Shown piece after piece: positions 43,977-53,084 of a stretch of DNA of 64,000 bases; the first letter of the stretch is position 1; each line of letters begins with the position of its first letter. This DNA is from DASRLE01 sp963825315 (GTDB lineage: Bacteria > Verrucomicrobiota > Verrucomicrobiia > Limisphaerales > Palsa-1400): assembly GCA_963825315.1 (NCBI GenBank), contig CAWGST010000005.1, positions 310,001-374,000 of the forward strand. Direction: 5' to 3'. The notes below the pieces were generated by a model. The model was not told the origin of the DNA. It was given only the letters and a program-made list of their open reading frames with translations, and did no database searches. Both the position numbers and the translations under genes were made by a program.

Positions 43977-45238
43977 CCGGCTTAGCTGGTAAAACTGCTG
44001 TGTGCCGGAGATGGGATTGGTCACTGTGTTCTGCCCGTTTATGACAACCGGCGCTGGCAAATTGGTACTCCAAACCGCTGGCGAAAGGTCCGTGGTGGAT
44101 TGCAAAGTGGTGCCGGAGGCAGTGTTCGTCCACGTCAAAATAACATTGGTTCCAGAAAGAAAAATGCTCAGTTGCGGTGGCGGCGGCAACGAAATACTGA
44201 ACACCGTGCCTTGGTCGTCCCTCGCTGTCCCATAGAGGGTGTTGCCCGATAAAAGTAATGCGCCTTGCGGTTCACCTCCGTCGCTGCCGTTGGTGAAACT
44301 GTACAGGACCGTAAAACCCGTGCCATCGGTGTTGACGGCGAATACCGTGCCCCCGTTCGAGCCGCCTTCTGACGCGGTCCCATAGAGGGTGTTGCCCGAT
44401 GAAATCAATCCGGCGCACGGCATAGCTCCGTCGCTGTAGCCATTTAAACTATGCAGGGTCCTAAAACCCGTGCCATCGGTGTTGACGGCGAATACCGTGC
44501 CACCGCCCGAACTGCCGCCATTCATCGCCGTCCCAAAGAGGGTGTTGCCCGATAAAATCAATCCGGCTTCCGGACAAGCTCCGTCGCTGCCGTTAGTAAA
44601 ACTATGCAGGGGCGTAAGAACCCCGCTACCGATGTTGAGGGCGAAAACCGTGCCATAGCCCGAACTGCCGCCTACCGTCGTCCCATAGAGGGTGTTGCCC
44701 GATAAAATCAATCCGGCAAACGGATTATATCCGTCGGTGCCATTAGTAAAAGTGTGCAGGATCGTAAAACCCGTGCCATCGGTGTTGACGGCGAATACCG
44801 TGCCCATGATGCCATCAAGGCCGCCCTTACCCGCCGTCCCATAGAGGGTGTTGCCCGATAAAATCAATCCGCCAACCGGATTACCTCCGTCACTGCCGTT
44901 GGTAAAATTGTAAAGGGTCGTAAAACTCGTGCCATTGATGTTGACGGCGAATACCGTGCCATCGCCCGAACTGCCGCCATAAACTGCCTCCCCATACAGG
45001 GTCGTGCCCGATAAAATCAATCCGGCAGAAAGATTAGCTCCATCGCTGTTGGAAAGGTACTGACCACCATATATATTAGTATAATAGCCCCCCGCAGTAA
45101 AATCATAAAGGTTCTTAAAACCCGAGCCATCGGTGTTGACTCTTCAACGACAACTATTCTTCACCATCAGCGACAATTAAAAATCACCACTGAGGCCGGT
45201 TGTTAAGGTTCATCGTTTCACTGTTCTGTAACGTTTGT

Positions 45239-45307
45239 CCAGCCCCTTCGGTGGAACGGAGTCTTTGGAGCGTAGCGACAAGGACGCAGTGGAACCGAAG
45301 GGGCTGG
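45239..45307. repeat. Long inverted repeat between istB and the element end
   Basis: Perfect 14-base arms CCAGCCCCTTCGGT (45239-45252) and ACCGAAGGGGCTGG (45294-45307) with a 41-base loop. It lies just behind the istB stop and may end transcription of the element or keep outside transcripts out. Confidence 0.7.
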
Positions 45308-45319
45308 GGGGCCTCGGCG

Positions 45320-46075
45320 TTACCCGCCGCCCCTGTTTTGTTCTTTTTCTTTGGGCACTCGCAAACTCTCCCCCTGGAACTCCAACAGGATGGCGTGATG
45401 CACCAGCCGGTCAATGGCGGCCATCGTCGTCATCGGGTCTTTGAAAATCTGGTCCCACTTGGAGAAGACCAGATTGCTGCTGATCATCACACTGCGCCGT
45501 TCGTAGCGTTCCGCCAGGAACGTGAACAGCACTTCCATTTCGTCCCGCTCCTGCTTGACGTAGCCAACGTCGTCCAGAATGACCGCGTCAAACTGATCCA
45601 GTTCGCGCAAGCGCTCTTCCAGACGCAGATCTCGCTTGGCGGTCAATAATTGTTGCACCAGCTTGAAGGTCGGCACAAAGAGCACGGCGTAGCGATGGCG
45701 CAGGATCAACTCCCGTCCCAAGGCGGCCAAAAAATGGCTTTTGCCCCGGCCGGGCAAGCCAATGGCGATGACGTTCTCGGCTCGCTGGACAAAGCCGCCG
45801 TCCAGCAAGCTGGGCAGCATCCGGCGCACTTTGGCGGGCAGTTTGGTTTCCTCCAAGCTGCCCAGGTCTTTGCCTTGCGGCAGGCCCGATTGCTTGAGCA
45901 ACCGCTCCAGTTTGCGTTGCCGTCGGTCCTGCGCTTCGCTTTCGCACAGGTGCAGCAGGAACTTTCGATAGCCCCAGTTTTGTTGCTCGGCTTGTTGCAA
46001 GGTGCCTTCATAGATCGCCGCCATCGTGCCCAGGCGAAAGGATTTTAAGAGCAAGGCCAGCGGGTCGTTATTCAT
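45320..46075 (-). CDS. istB: IS21 helper ATPase IstB
   Basis: 251 residues, DnaC/IstB-type AAA+ ATPase. Walker A GLPGRGKSHFLAALG (about 105-119), Walker B FDAVILDDVGYVKQE, sensor MISSNLVFSKWDQIF, and arginine finger region TMAAIDRLVHHAILLEF. It assembles on target DNA and guides the IstA transposase. It overlaps istA by 8 bases. The frame is whole. Confidence 0.93.
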   Translation of the reverse strand: MNNDPLALLLKSFRLGTMAAIYEGTLQQAEQQNWGYRKFLLHLCESEAQDRRQRKLERLLKQSGLPQGKDLGSLEETKLPAKVRRMLPSLLDGGFVQRAENVIAIGLPGRGKSHFLAALGRELILRHRYAVLFVPTFKLVQQLLTAKRDLRLEERLRELDQFDAVILDDVGYVKQERDEMEVLFTFLAERYERRSVMISSNLVFSKWDQIFKDPMTTMAAIDRLVHHAILLEFQGESLRVPKEKEQNRGGG

Positions 46076-47556
46076 GGGACACCGGCCTTTCCAGCAACGC
46101 GTCGTAGCCGCTCAGTTCCGGCTCCAGCGTCATCTCCGGCCAGCGGGCGCCGGCGTCCAAGTTCAGGTAACGCCGCAAATCCGCCGCGCGCCACCGGCCT
46201 GTCCGATTGGGGCCGGCCCATTCGCCGACCAGGGCGCTCAGGGCCGACTCGCCCAGTTCAGACGCCAGTTTGAGCAGGTGCAGATATTCGATTTGACCGG
46301 CCCGCAAACCATGATCGTTGACCAGACGGTCATAGGCCAAACGGAACGACCCATCGGGGAAAAACTCCTCGCGATGCACGTAATGGGTGAACGCGCCGGG
46401 CTTGCGCAGCAGAGGCTCGATCAAGTGCCGGTAGTCGATCACCGCGCCGCGATCCCCGGTGGCTCGCGCCAACTCCAGCAGCAGTTCCCGCCCGTGAAAG
46501 ATTTTCAAATGCCCTTCGTAAACTTCCACTTTAACCTCCTGGCCGATCCAGCGCGCCGGCACCGAATAGGTTACCTTCTTGACCCGAATCGTGCTGTGGA
46601 GGCTGACCGGACAGCGCAGTTCGTCATACTCGCTCAAGCGGGTCGGAGGCAGCGGACGCAGCGCCTCCCACTCCTCCTTGAGTTTGACCGAGCAGTTCTG
46701 ATTGCCCTTGCGCAACGCCGTCCACAGAAACCGGTCATACGCTTCGGCCGCTTCAAAGTCCCGATAGCCGCGCAAGAGCAGATGTTGCTTGAGCCGCCGT
46801 TTCAGATGGCCGTTGCGCGATTCCACATCGCCGTTTTCGTGCGGCTTGCGAATGCCGATGGTTTGGGGCTTCAGCCCGTAGTGCTCCGCCAGCGCCAGAA
46901 AATCACGGTTGAACTCCCGCCCGCCGCTGCCGACGCGATGGGTGGCGGCGCTGCTGTTGTCGATTTGCAGCCGTTCCGGCACCCGGCCCAATTGATGCAA
47001 TGCCTCCTGCAAACCGTGGCGCAGACTCAACAGCGACTCGGATTGACAGCGCGTGGCCCACGACCAATTGGAATAGGGCAAGACCGCATGACACAACAAA
47101 TGCTCCAGCGGCGCTCCCCGCACCGTCACCGCCAACTCGCTGGCGTTCGGTCCAATCCACCTGCATCACCCTGCCTGGAAGATGCTCCTGCTCGAAGAAC
47201 ACCTCCTTGTCCCGGCCATGCTGCAAACGCCATTGCAGCACCCGCCGTTGAAACGAGCGCAACGCCGAGCCAGCGGCCTGGTCGGGATGGAGGCCCCGCA
47301 GATAATCGAACAACTCTTTGGCTTCCAGTTCGGGCGCTTGGAAGAGCATTTGCCGGGCGGGTTCCCAAATGGCCGCCAGCGGATCGGGCCGCGTGCGCCA
47401 GCCATGCTTCTGTTGCAGTTGCTCCGGCGGTTGGGCCGCCTGGATGTATTTTCGCGCGGTCTGCGGATGCACATCCGCTTTCATCGCGCTGACGACAATG
47501 TTCGCTGCTTTCTGATATTCACTCATGAGCTTCCGGTATTGTTTGTTTGTGATCAT
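46068..47556 (-). pseudogene. istA: IS21 transposase IstA, frameshifted
   Basis: Start chosen at Met 47556 (MITNKQYRKLMSEYQKAANI). The N-terminal HTH (VSAMKADVHPQTARKYIQ) and the start of the integrase core (HLPGRVMQVDWTE, first Asp) are in one frame; from about 47141-47150 the protein continues in another: ASELAVTVRGAPLEHLLCHA, VLPYSNWSWATRCQSES, IDNSSAATHRVG (second Asp) and HENGDVESRNGHLKRR (Glu). One extra base near 47145 explains it. IstA is normally made from a single frame, so the transposase is either dead or the sequence has an error here. Confidence 0.88.
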
Positions 47557-47908
47557 TTGCGGCGGTTTGGGGATGGCCTCCGGCCATCCCAACCGCCGCC
47601 TGATCATTACCGGCTCACTGGTGAATTTTAATTGTCGTCAGTGGTGATTTTTAATTGTCGTTCGACAGTGTTGACCGCGAACACCGTGCCATGCCCCGAA
47701 CTGCCGCCAAACTCCGCCGTCCCATAGAGGGTGCTGCCCAACAAAATCAATCCGGCAGATGGATTAGCTCCGTCGCTGCCGCCAGTGAAACTATACAGGG
47801 TCGTAAAGGTCTGCGCCGCCACCCGGCCAGCCAGTATCAAGCCGAGACCGGCGATCAGCACGGACAGGAGAATCTTGGGGCGACTGAACAAATTCCGGCT
47901 AGAGCGTT

Positions 47909-48433
47909 TTAAATAAAACTGTAGCCACAAGAGGCAAACCAGTTCATGGCATCCCGGGGCGTGATACTCTGCAAAGCTGAAGCAATCGCCTGGAGCAGAG
48001 CGGGCTGCGTGCGGGCCTCGGCTGTACGCAGGTGGGATTTGACTTTGCTCCACATTTGCTCGATGGGATTGAGGTCTGGGGAATAGGCTGGAAGGAAGAG
48101 GATTTGGGCTCCAGCCTGCGCGATCAGCGAAAGGGTCGGCTCACTTTTATGCGGGGAGAGGTTATCCATGATGACCACATCTCCGGCGCGCAGCGTCGGG
48201 CACAAGACATGGCCGACATAGACCCGGAAAACCTCCGTATCGGTGGCCCCCTCGATGGTCATGCAGGCGGTGGCACCGTCCAGGCGGATGGCGCCGATCA
48301 TGGTCGTGGTTTGCCAATGGCCCTGCGGACATTGGGCGTGGACACGCTGACCCCGCAGGGCGCGCCCGCGCAGGCGGGTCAGATTGGTTTTGGCACCCGA
48401 TTCGTCCAGGAAAATCAGTTTGGCCGGGTCCAA
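47909..48433 (-). CDS. IS630 transposase, DDE part (copy 2)
   Basis: Protein identical to the frame at 35607-36131; the one base difference is silent. It is reached by the same A7 frameshift site in the upstream frame. Confidence 0.9.
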   Translation of the reverse strand: MDPAKLIFLDESGAKTNLTRLRGRALRGQRVHAQCPQGHWQTTTMIGAIRLDGATACMTIEGATDTEVFRVYVGHVLCPTLRAGDVVIMDNLSPHKSEPTLSLIAQAGAQILFLPAYSPDLNPIEQMWSKVKSHLRTAEARTQPALLQAIASALQSITPRDAMNWFASCGYSFI

Positions 48434-48870
48434 ACCGCCTTGCCGACGCCGCCAGGCGCGGCGCGCCCGCGCAATGTCCGGACGGTCTTGCTCGCTGGCA
48501 TGGAGTGTCTTTTTTTATATGTCAGCCCCATCTTCGCCAGAACGTAGTGGATGGCGGGCAGAGAACAGTCCAGTTCCAAGCCGGCGCGCAGCTCTTTCAA
48601 GGTCAGGTCGGGCTTCTGATTCAATAGAGTCCGCATCTGGCGCTGATGGGCCGCCAGGATCATCGGCTTGCGCCCGGAGAAACGGTGGCGCGGACCGATC
48701 TCCCCGGTCCGTCGGCGTTGTTGCAAGAGCTTCTTGACCATGCCCAGCGAAACCCGGTAACGATCGCCGACCTCCACGCGAGTCCCCTCTTCAAGGTCAT
48801 AGGAAGCCAAAATCCGTTCGCGCAGGTCCAACGATAAAGTTCGCATGAACTGCCTATACCACAGGCCCAA
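48415..48870 (-). CDS. IS630 transposase, DNA-binding part (copy 2)
   Basis: Identical to the 151-residue frame at 36113-36568, with helix-turn-helix half and A7 slip site (on the plus strand T7 at about 48510-48516). Confidence 0.88.
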   Translation of the reverse strand: MGLWYRQFMRTLSLDLRERILASYDLEEGTRVEVGDRYRVSLGMVKKLLQQRRRTGEIGPRHRFSGRKPMILAAHQRQMRTLLNQKPDLTLKELRAGLELDCSLPAIHYVLAKMGLTYKKRHSMPASKTVRTLRGRAAPGGVGKAVWTRPN

Positions 48871-49030
48871 CGGAATGGCTACAGTTTTATTTAAAACGCT
48901 CTAATCCGCAATTTCGAGGATGCGTTTTTAGTGAGACTCAACGAATATCTCGATTGCCCACTCATAAGCCCGAATAATATATTAAGTCGCAGGCGAGCGT
49001 CAAGTCTTATTCCAATTTTTTTCCCAATTT

Positions 49031-50500
49031 CTACTGTCGGCGCACCGTGGCGAGCCGGCCCGCTGCTTCACTCCACGCCGCTGATGGTTTTGGCTCGTAG
49101 CGTTGCACGTTGCTCGATGTGCGGATGACTTCGCGCATCCCGGCCAGCGACGATAGCTCCCCGCTGGCGCGAACTTGCGTGAGCAAATTGCCCAGCGCCG
49201 TGGCTTCCACCGGACCCGTCACCACGGGCCGCTGACAAACATCCGCCGCAAACTGGCTCAAGGCTTTGTTCTGTGAACCACCGCCCACGATGTGGATCAC
49301 TTCAACGGTTTCGCCGGTGAGTTCTTCGAGCGAGGCCAGAACTTCGCCATACTTGAGCGCAAGGCTTTCGTAGCAGCAACGTACCAGTTCGCCTTCGGTC
49401 CTGGGAACGGGTTGTCTGGTTTCGCGGCAAAAATCCTGAATCGCCTTCGGCATGTCGGGCGGATTGAGAAAACGCGGGTCATTGAGATTGACGAGCGAGC
49501 GCAGCGGCGCGGCCTTGGCAGCCATTTGCGCCAGTTGAGCGTAATCGTACTTAGCCCCCCGCGCCTCGAACGCCCGTTTGCACTGCTGAACCAGCCACAG
49601 CCCCATGATGTTTTTGAGCAGGCGATAAGTGCCGTCCAGGCCGCCTTCGTTGGTCATGTTCAAGTCCAGCGCCCGCCGGGAGAGCGCGGCCTTTTGCACT
49701 TCCACGCCCATGAGCGACCAGGTGCCGGAACTGATGTAAGCCCAGTTGGCCTTGCCGGTATTGGCGGTGGGCACACCCGCCACGGCGGAGGCGGTGTCGT
49801 GCGACGGGGGCGCGACGACTTTTACGCCGAGGAGGGATTTGCGCAGCTTGCCCAATGTCGTGCCGGGCGGAACGATCTTGGGCAGGAAATGGGCGGGCAG
49901 GCCGAGCTTCTTGAGCAGCGGCAGAGACCAGTTGCGCCGCAGCGGATGCACGAATTGGGAAGTCGAGGCGATGGTGAATTCGGCGCGTTTGGCGCCGCAC
50001 ATCGCCCAATGCAAAAAGTCCGGCATGAAGAGCAGGCAATCCGCCGCGTCGAGGATTGCGGGTGAATGGGCCTTCCACGCGAGCAACTGATAGAGTGAGT
50101 TGAATTGCATGAACTGAAGCCCCGACTGGGCGAAGATTTCGGCGCGCGGCACTTTCTTGAACGCCTTTTCCATCAGGCCGTTGGTGCGGGCATCGCGATA
50201 ATGATACGGCTGGCCGAGCATTTCGTTGTTCTTGTTCAGCAGCACAAAATCCACGCCCCAAGTGTCCGCGCCGACGGAGACAATCGCGTTGCCGAACTTC
50301 TTTCCGGCCAGCGCGAGGCCGTTCTGGATTTCCGTCCAGAGGCGCAAGACATCCCAGCGCAAGGCGCCAGCCAGCGTCACAGGCCCATTGGGGAAGCGGT
50401 GAATTTCCTCGAGCCGGATTTTTCCGCCGTTCCACAGGCCCGCCATGACCCGGCCGCTTTCCGCGCCCAGGTCAACCGCGAGATAAACACGTTGTGTCAT
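49031..50500 (-). CDS. rhaB: Rhamnulokinase
   Basis: 489 residues of the FGGY sugar-kinase fold. N-terminal phosphate loop VDLGAESGRVMAGLW, then the RhaB blocks WGVDFVLLNKNNE, QPYHYRDARTNG, FMQFNSLYQLLA, and the C-terminal ATP-site block IHIVGGGSQNKALSQFAAD. It phosphorylates L-rhamnulose to L-rhamnulose 1-phosphate. Its ATG overlaps the rhaT stop by 4 bases; order rhaA-rhaT-rhaB on the minus strand. The aldolase (rhaD) and a regulator are not in the window. Confidence 0.95.
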   Translation of the reverse strand: MTQRVYLAVDLGAESGRVMAGLWNGGKIRLEEIHRFPNGPVTLAGALRWDVLRLWTEIQNGLALAGKKFGNAIVSVGADTWGVDFVLLNKNNEMLGQPYHYRDARTNGLMEKAFKKVPRAEIFAQSGLQFMQFNSLYQLLAWKAHSPAILDAADCLLFMPDFLHWAMCGAKRAEFTIASTSQFVHPLRRNWSLPLLKKLGLPAHFLPKIVPPGTTLGKLRKSLLGVKVVAPPSHDTASAVAGVPTANTGKANWAYISSGTWSLMGVEVQKAALSRRALDLNMTNEGGLDGTYRLLKNIMGLWLVQQCKRAFEARGAKYDYAQLAQMAAKAAPLRSLVNLNDPRFLNPPDMPKAIQDFCRETRQPVPRTEGELVRCCYESLALKYGEVLASLEELTGETVEVIHIVGGGSQNKALSQFAADVCQRPVVTGPVEATALGNLLTQVRASGELSSLAGMREVIRTSSNVQRYEPKPSAAWSEAAGRLATVRRQ

Positions 50501-51603
50501 AAGTGAACTCCGAACTGCTGAGTGGCGGCGGCCTTCGGCAGTTTAGCCTTGTCCTCGCTCAACTTGCCACTGTAACCGGCAATAACCGACGAAAGCAGCA
50601 GCAGGGACAGGCCGAAGCCAAGGAGACCGCGTGTCCTGTTGCTGGTGCCCTTCCATTCACCCAGGTAGGTGCCCAACAGCGTGCTGAACAGAATGCAACT
50701 GGCCATCAGCAAAGCCCAGCCGACATAGGCGGTCTTGCCCATGGCCGGCTCGCCGGTTTTGAAGCAGATAAACTGCGAACACCAGATGGCGCCCGCGAGG
50801 CCGGCAAAGATGAAATTGGCAGCCAGCGGCGCGCCCGGCTTCGTATAGTCGCCCGTGGTCTTGTTCTTCAGGTTGAGGAAGAGGCACCAGATGAAGTTGA
50901 CCATGAGGCCGCCGAGCAACACCACCACCAGCACCGGCATGCCGCGCCAAGTGGCTGAGGTAACAGGCACAGTCGTTTGGGCCAGTTGCTCAAGCTTCCC
51001 GCCGCCCTGGAGGCCGAAGCTCATCGCGGAACTCATCAGACCCGAGAACAGGGCTGCCAGGATGCCCTTTTTGAAATTGTATTCCGCGACAGACTTTTTC
51101 TTTACCTCTTCGGGCAATTCTTTTTCTTTCGACATGCCGGCCATGCCAACCATGACGATGCCAGCCAGCGAAACCAGCACCCCGATGAATGACATGATGC
51201 CAGCGCCAGCTTCAAAGAGTTGGCCGAACTCACCTTTCAGCATCTTCGGAATCAATGTGCCCGCAGCGGCGCAGATGCCGCAGCCGAGAGCCAGGCCGAG
51301 ACCGACGCCGAGGTAACGGATCATCAGCCCCCACGTCAGCCCGCCGATGCCCCACGCGGCGCCGCAGAAGAAGCAGTAGGCCAGCGTATTGCCCGGCGCG
51401 GCCTTGAGCACTGAGAAAACGTTCGGCGAAGTCGCCAGGGCCAGGACCCACGGCACAATGAGCAAGCCGAACAAGGCATAGACGAGCCAGTAGCTTTCCC
51501 ACGCCCAGTTTTTTACCTTCTTGAAGGGCAGGTAAAATACCGCCCCTGCCAGACCGCCGAGCGCAAAGATTAAGACACCGAGGGCCGGGTTCGTTTCATT
51601 CAT
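50497..51603 (-). CDS. rhaT: L-rhamnose/proton symporter RhaT
   Basis: 368 residues with about ten membrane segments and the RhaT pattern: LGVLIFALGGLAGAVFYLPF, KKVKNWAWESYWLVYALFG, WGIGGLTWGLMIRYLGVGLG and FNFKKG-type loop AEYNFKKGILAALFSGLMSS. It moves L-rhamnose with a proton into the cytoplasm. It lies 37 bases behind rhaA and overlaps rhaB by 4 bases, so all three genes form one operon. Confidence 0.94.
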   Translation of the reverse strand: MNETNPALGVLIFALGGLAGAVFYLPFKKVKNWAWESYWLVYALFGLLIVPWVLALATSPNVFSVLKAAPGNTLAYCFFCGAAWGIGGLTWGLMIRYLGVGLGLALGCGICAAAGTLIPKMLKGEFGQLFEAGAGIMSFIGVLVSLAGIVMVGMAGMSKEKELPEEVKKKSVAEYNFKKGILAALFSGLMSSAMSFGLQGGGKLEQLAQTTVPVTSATWRGMPVLVVVLLGGLMVNFIWCLFLNLKNKTTGDYTKPGAPLAANFIFAGLAGAIWCSQFICFKTGEPAMGKTAYVGWALLMASCILFSTLLGTYLGEWKGTSNRTRGLLGFGLSLLLLSSVIAGYSGKLSEDKAKLPKAAATQQFGVHL

Positions 51604-51640
51604 GTCGCGGCCTTTTCAGATTAATTTCGGATTTGCGAAT

Positions 51641-52918
51641 TTATTGCCGTTTGGACAGCACGTTCTTTTCGTACTGTTTGACTTCCGAGAGCCAGGCCTC
51701 ACCGACGGGCGCGCCCTGCTTCAGGCAGTAATAATCCCACACCGCGCCGAACGGCAGCGTCTTCGCCTCTTCCATCAGCGCGAGGCGCGAAGTGTAGTCG
51801 CCCTCGCGTTCCAGCTTCTTGTATTGGGCGTGCGGCTCGAGCATGGCGAAGCAGAGGGCGCGCAGCATGTTGCGCGCGCCGATGACCCACGCCGCGATGC
51901 GGTTGATGCTGGCGTCGAAGTAATCCAAACCGATGTGCGTGCGCCCGAGATAATCGCCCCGCACCAGTTCCTGGGCGATGGCCTGCAAGTCGTCGTTGAG
52001 GATGACGACGTGGTCGCTGTCCCAGCGGACGCCGCGGCTGACGTGCAGCAGAATCTCCGGCACAAAGCACAGCACGGAGGAAATCTTGTCCGCCATGTTT
52101 TCCGTCGGGTGAAAATGGCCGGCATCAAGGCAAATTAGCTTTTGGTTCTTGACCGCGTAGCCGAGGTAAAACTCGTGCATGCCCACGGTGTAACTTTCCG
52201 CGCCGATGCCGAAGAGCTTGCCTTCGATGGCGTCGAGATTGTGTTTGGGATTCAGCGGCTTCTTGAACACTTCATCCAGCGCCGAGGCGAGCCGCACGCG
52301 CGGACCGCGCCGGTCGGCGGGGGTATCCTTCATGCCGTCGGGAATCCAGATGTTTGTCACGCAGGTTTTGCCGAGTGCCTGGCCCATCGCCGCGCCGATT
52401 TCGCGCGAGCGGATGCAATGCTCGATCCAGAAGTTGCGGATGTTTTTGTCCGCGTGCGACAAGGTGAAACCACTGGCCGCCTTGGGATGCGAGAAGCAGG
52501 TGGGGTTGAAATCCAAGCCGATACCGATGGACTTGGCCCAGTCAATCCAACTCTTGAAATGTTCAGGCTGGATTTCGTTGCGGTCCACTTTCTTGCCGCC
52601 AAAGTCGCCGTAAAAGGCGTGCAAATTGAAGCGGTGTTTGCCGGGGATAAGCGACAGCGCCTTCTCGGCGTCGGCCTGGAGTTCCTGCGGGCTGCGGGCC
52701 TTGCCGGGATAATTGCCGGTGGCGACGAGTCCGCCGCCGAGCGTCCCGCCGAAATTCTCAAAGCCGCCCACGTCATCGCCCTGCCAGCAATGGAGCGAAA
52801 CCGGCGCTTCGGCCAGGGTTTGGCGGGCTTGGTCGGTATCCACACCAAGCGTGGCGTAGCGTTCGCGGGCCAGTTTATACGATGCTTCGATGTTTTTTGT
52901 ATTTTTTGTGGTGCTCAT
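51641..52918 (-). CDS. rhaA: L-rhamnose isomerase (RhaA type)
   Basis: 425 residues from Met at 52918 (MSTTKNTKNIEASYKLARER); the frame upstream to 52957 gives a poor start. RhaA features are all present: VSLHCWQGDDVGGFE, YGDFGGKKVDRNEIQPEHF, metal-site regions LDAGHFHPTENMADKIS and HVSRGVRWDSDHVVIL. It turns L-rhamnose into L-rhamnulose in the cytoplasm. First gene of the operon; the 166-base space to the divergent gltA must hold both promoters. Confidence 0.95.
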   Translation of the reverse strand: MSTTKNTKNIEASYKLARERYATLGVDTDQARQTLAEAPVSLHCWQGDDVGGFENFGGTLGGGLVATGNYPGKARSPQELQADAEKALSLIPGKHRFNLHAFYGDFGGKKVDRNEIQPEHFKSWIDWAKSIGIGLDFNPTCFSHPKAASGFTLSHADKNIRNFWIEHCIRSREIGAAMGQALGKTCVTNIWIPDGMKDTPADRRGPRVRLASALDEVFKKPLNPKHNLDAIEGKLFGIGAESYTVGMHEFYLGYAVKNQKLICLDAGHFHPTENMADKISSVLCFVPEILLHVSRGVRWDSDHVVILNDDLQAIAQELVRGDYLGRTHIGLDYFDASINRIAAWVIGARNMLRALCFAMLEPHAQYKKLEREGDYTSRLALMEEAKTLPFGAVWDYYCLKQGAPVGEAWLSEVKQYEKNVLSKRQ

Positions 52919-53084
52919 GTCCGTGTCGCGCTCACCATTAGCACAAAAGCAAGACACGGTTCAACAAGGAATTTTCGCCGCCAGCCGAATTGCCGAATTT
53001 AAACTGGACGAATAAGGCGGATGGTGTAGTTGTGTGCTCCAGCATGAAGATGATATGGCTGGCATATAAGAAGCAGGAATGAAT

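Larger units (their letters stand above)
45141..47667 (-). mobile_element. IS21-family insertion sequence (2527 bases), istA damaged
   Basis: Flanked by an 8-base target copy GTGTTGAC (45133-45140 and 47668-47675). The ends are imperfect inverted repeats: left TCTTCAACGACAACTA, right (reverse complement) TGTCGAACGACAATTA; the block CGACAATTAAAAATCACCAC recurs near both ends, as IS21 elements have multiple end repeats. Order istA then istB on the minus strand is the family norm. It split the GloVer-repeat gene. Confidence 0.9.
47902..48901 (-). mobile_element. IS630-family insertion sequence, copy 2
   Basis: Same 1000-base element as at 35600 with the same 25-base inverted repeats and TA on both sides (47900-47901, 48902-48903). 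It sits between codons of the N-terminal region of the GloVer-repeat gene; joining the flanks with a single TA restores RISRNLFSRPKILLS in frame. The two copies are in the same orientation, 12.3 kb apart. Confidence 0.93.
43968..48965 (-). pseudogene. Secreted GloVer-repeat protein gene broken by IS630 and IS21
   Basis: Taking out the IS630 copy at 47902-48901 with one TA, and the IS21 element at 45141-47667 with one 8-base target copy, leaves 1461 bases, an open frame of 486 codons plus stop. It starts at ATG 48965 (MSGQSRYSLSLTKN), has a signal region (KILLSVLIAGLGLILAG to VAAQ), then about eight repeats of roughly 43 residues with GLILSGNTLYGTA and GTVFAVNTDGTGF, and ends with the verrucomicrobial C-terminal domain (LSIFLSGTNVILTWTN ... 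SGTQQFYQL). Repeats of this kind (GloVer type) form beta-propellers in surface proteins. The gene cannot be expressed whole now. The 350-residue piece 43968-45020 is still open. Confidence 0.88.

Noticed and set aside
46026..47492. 488-residue plus frame opposite istA
   Set aside because: Antisense to a clear IS21 transposase; no domain seen.
49292..50065. 257-residue plus frame opposite rhaB
   Set aside because: Antisense shadow of a certain sugar kinase gene.
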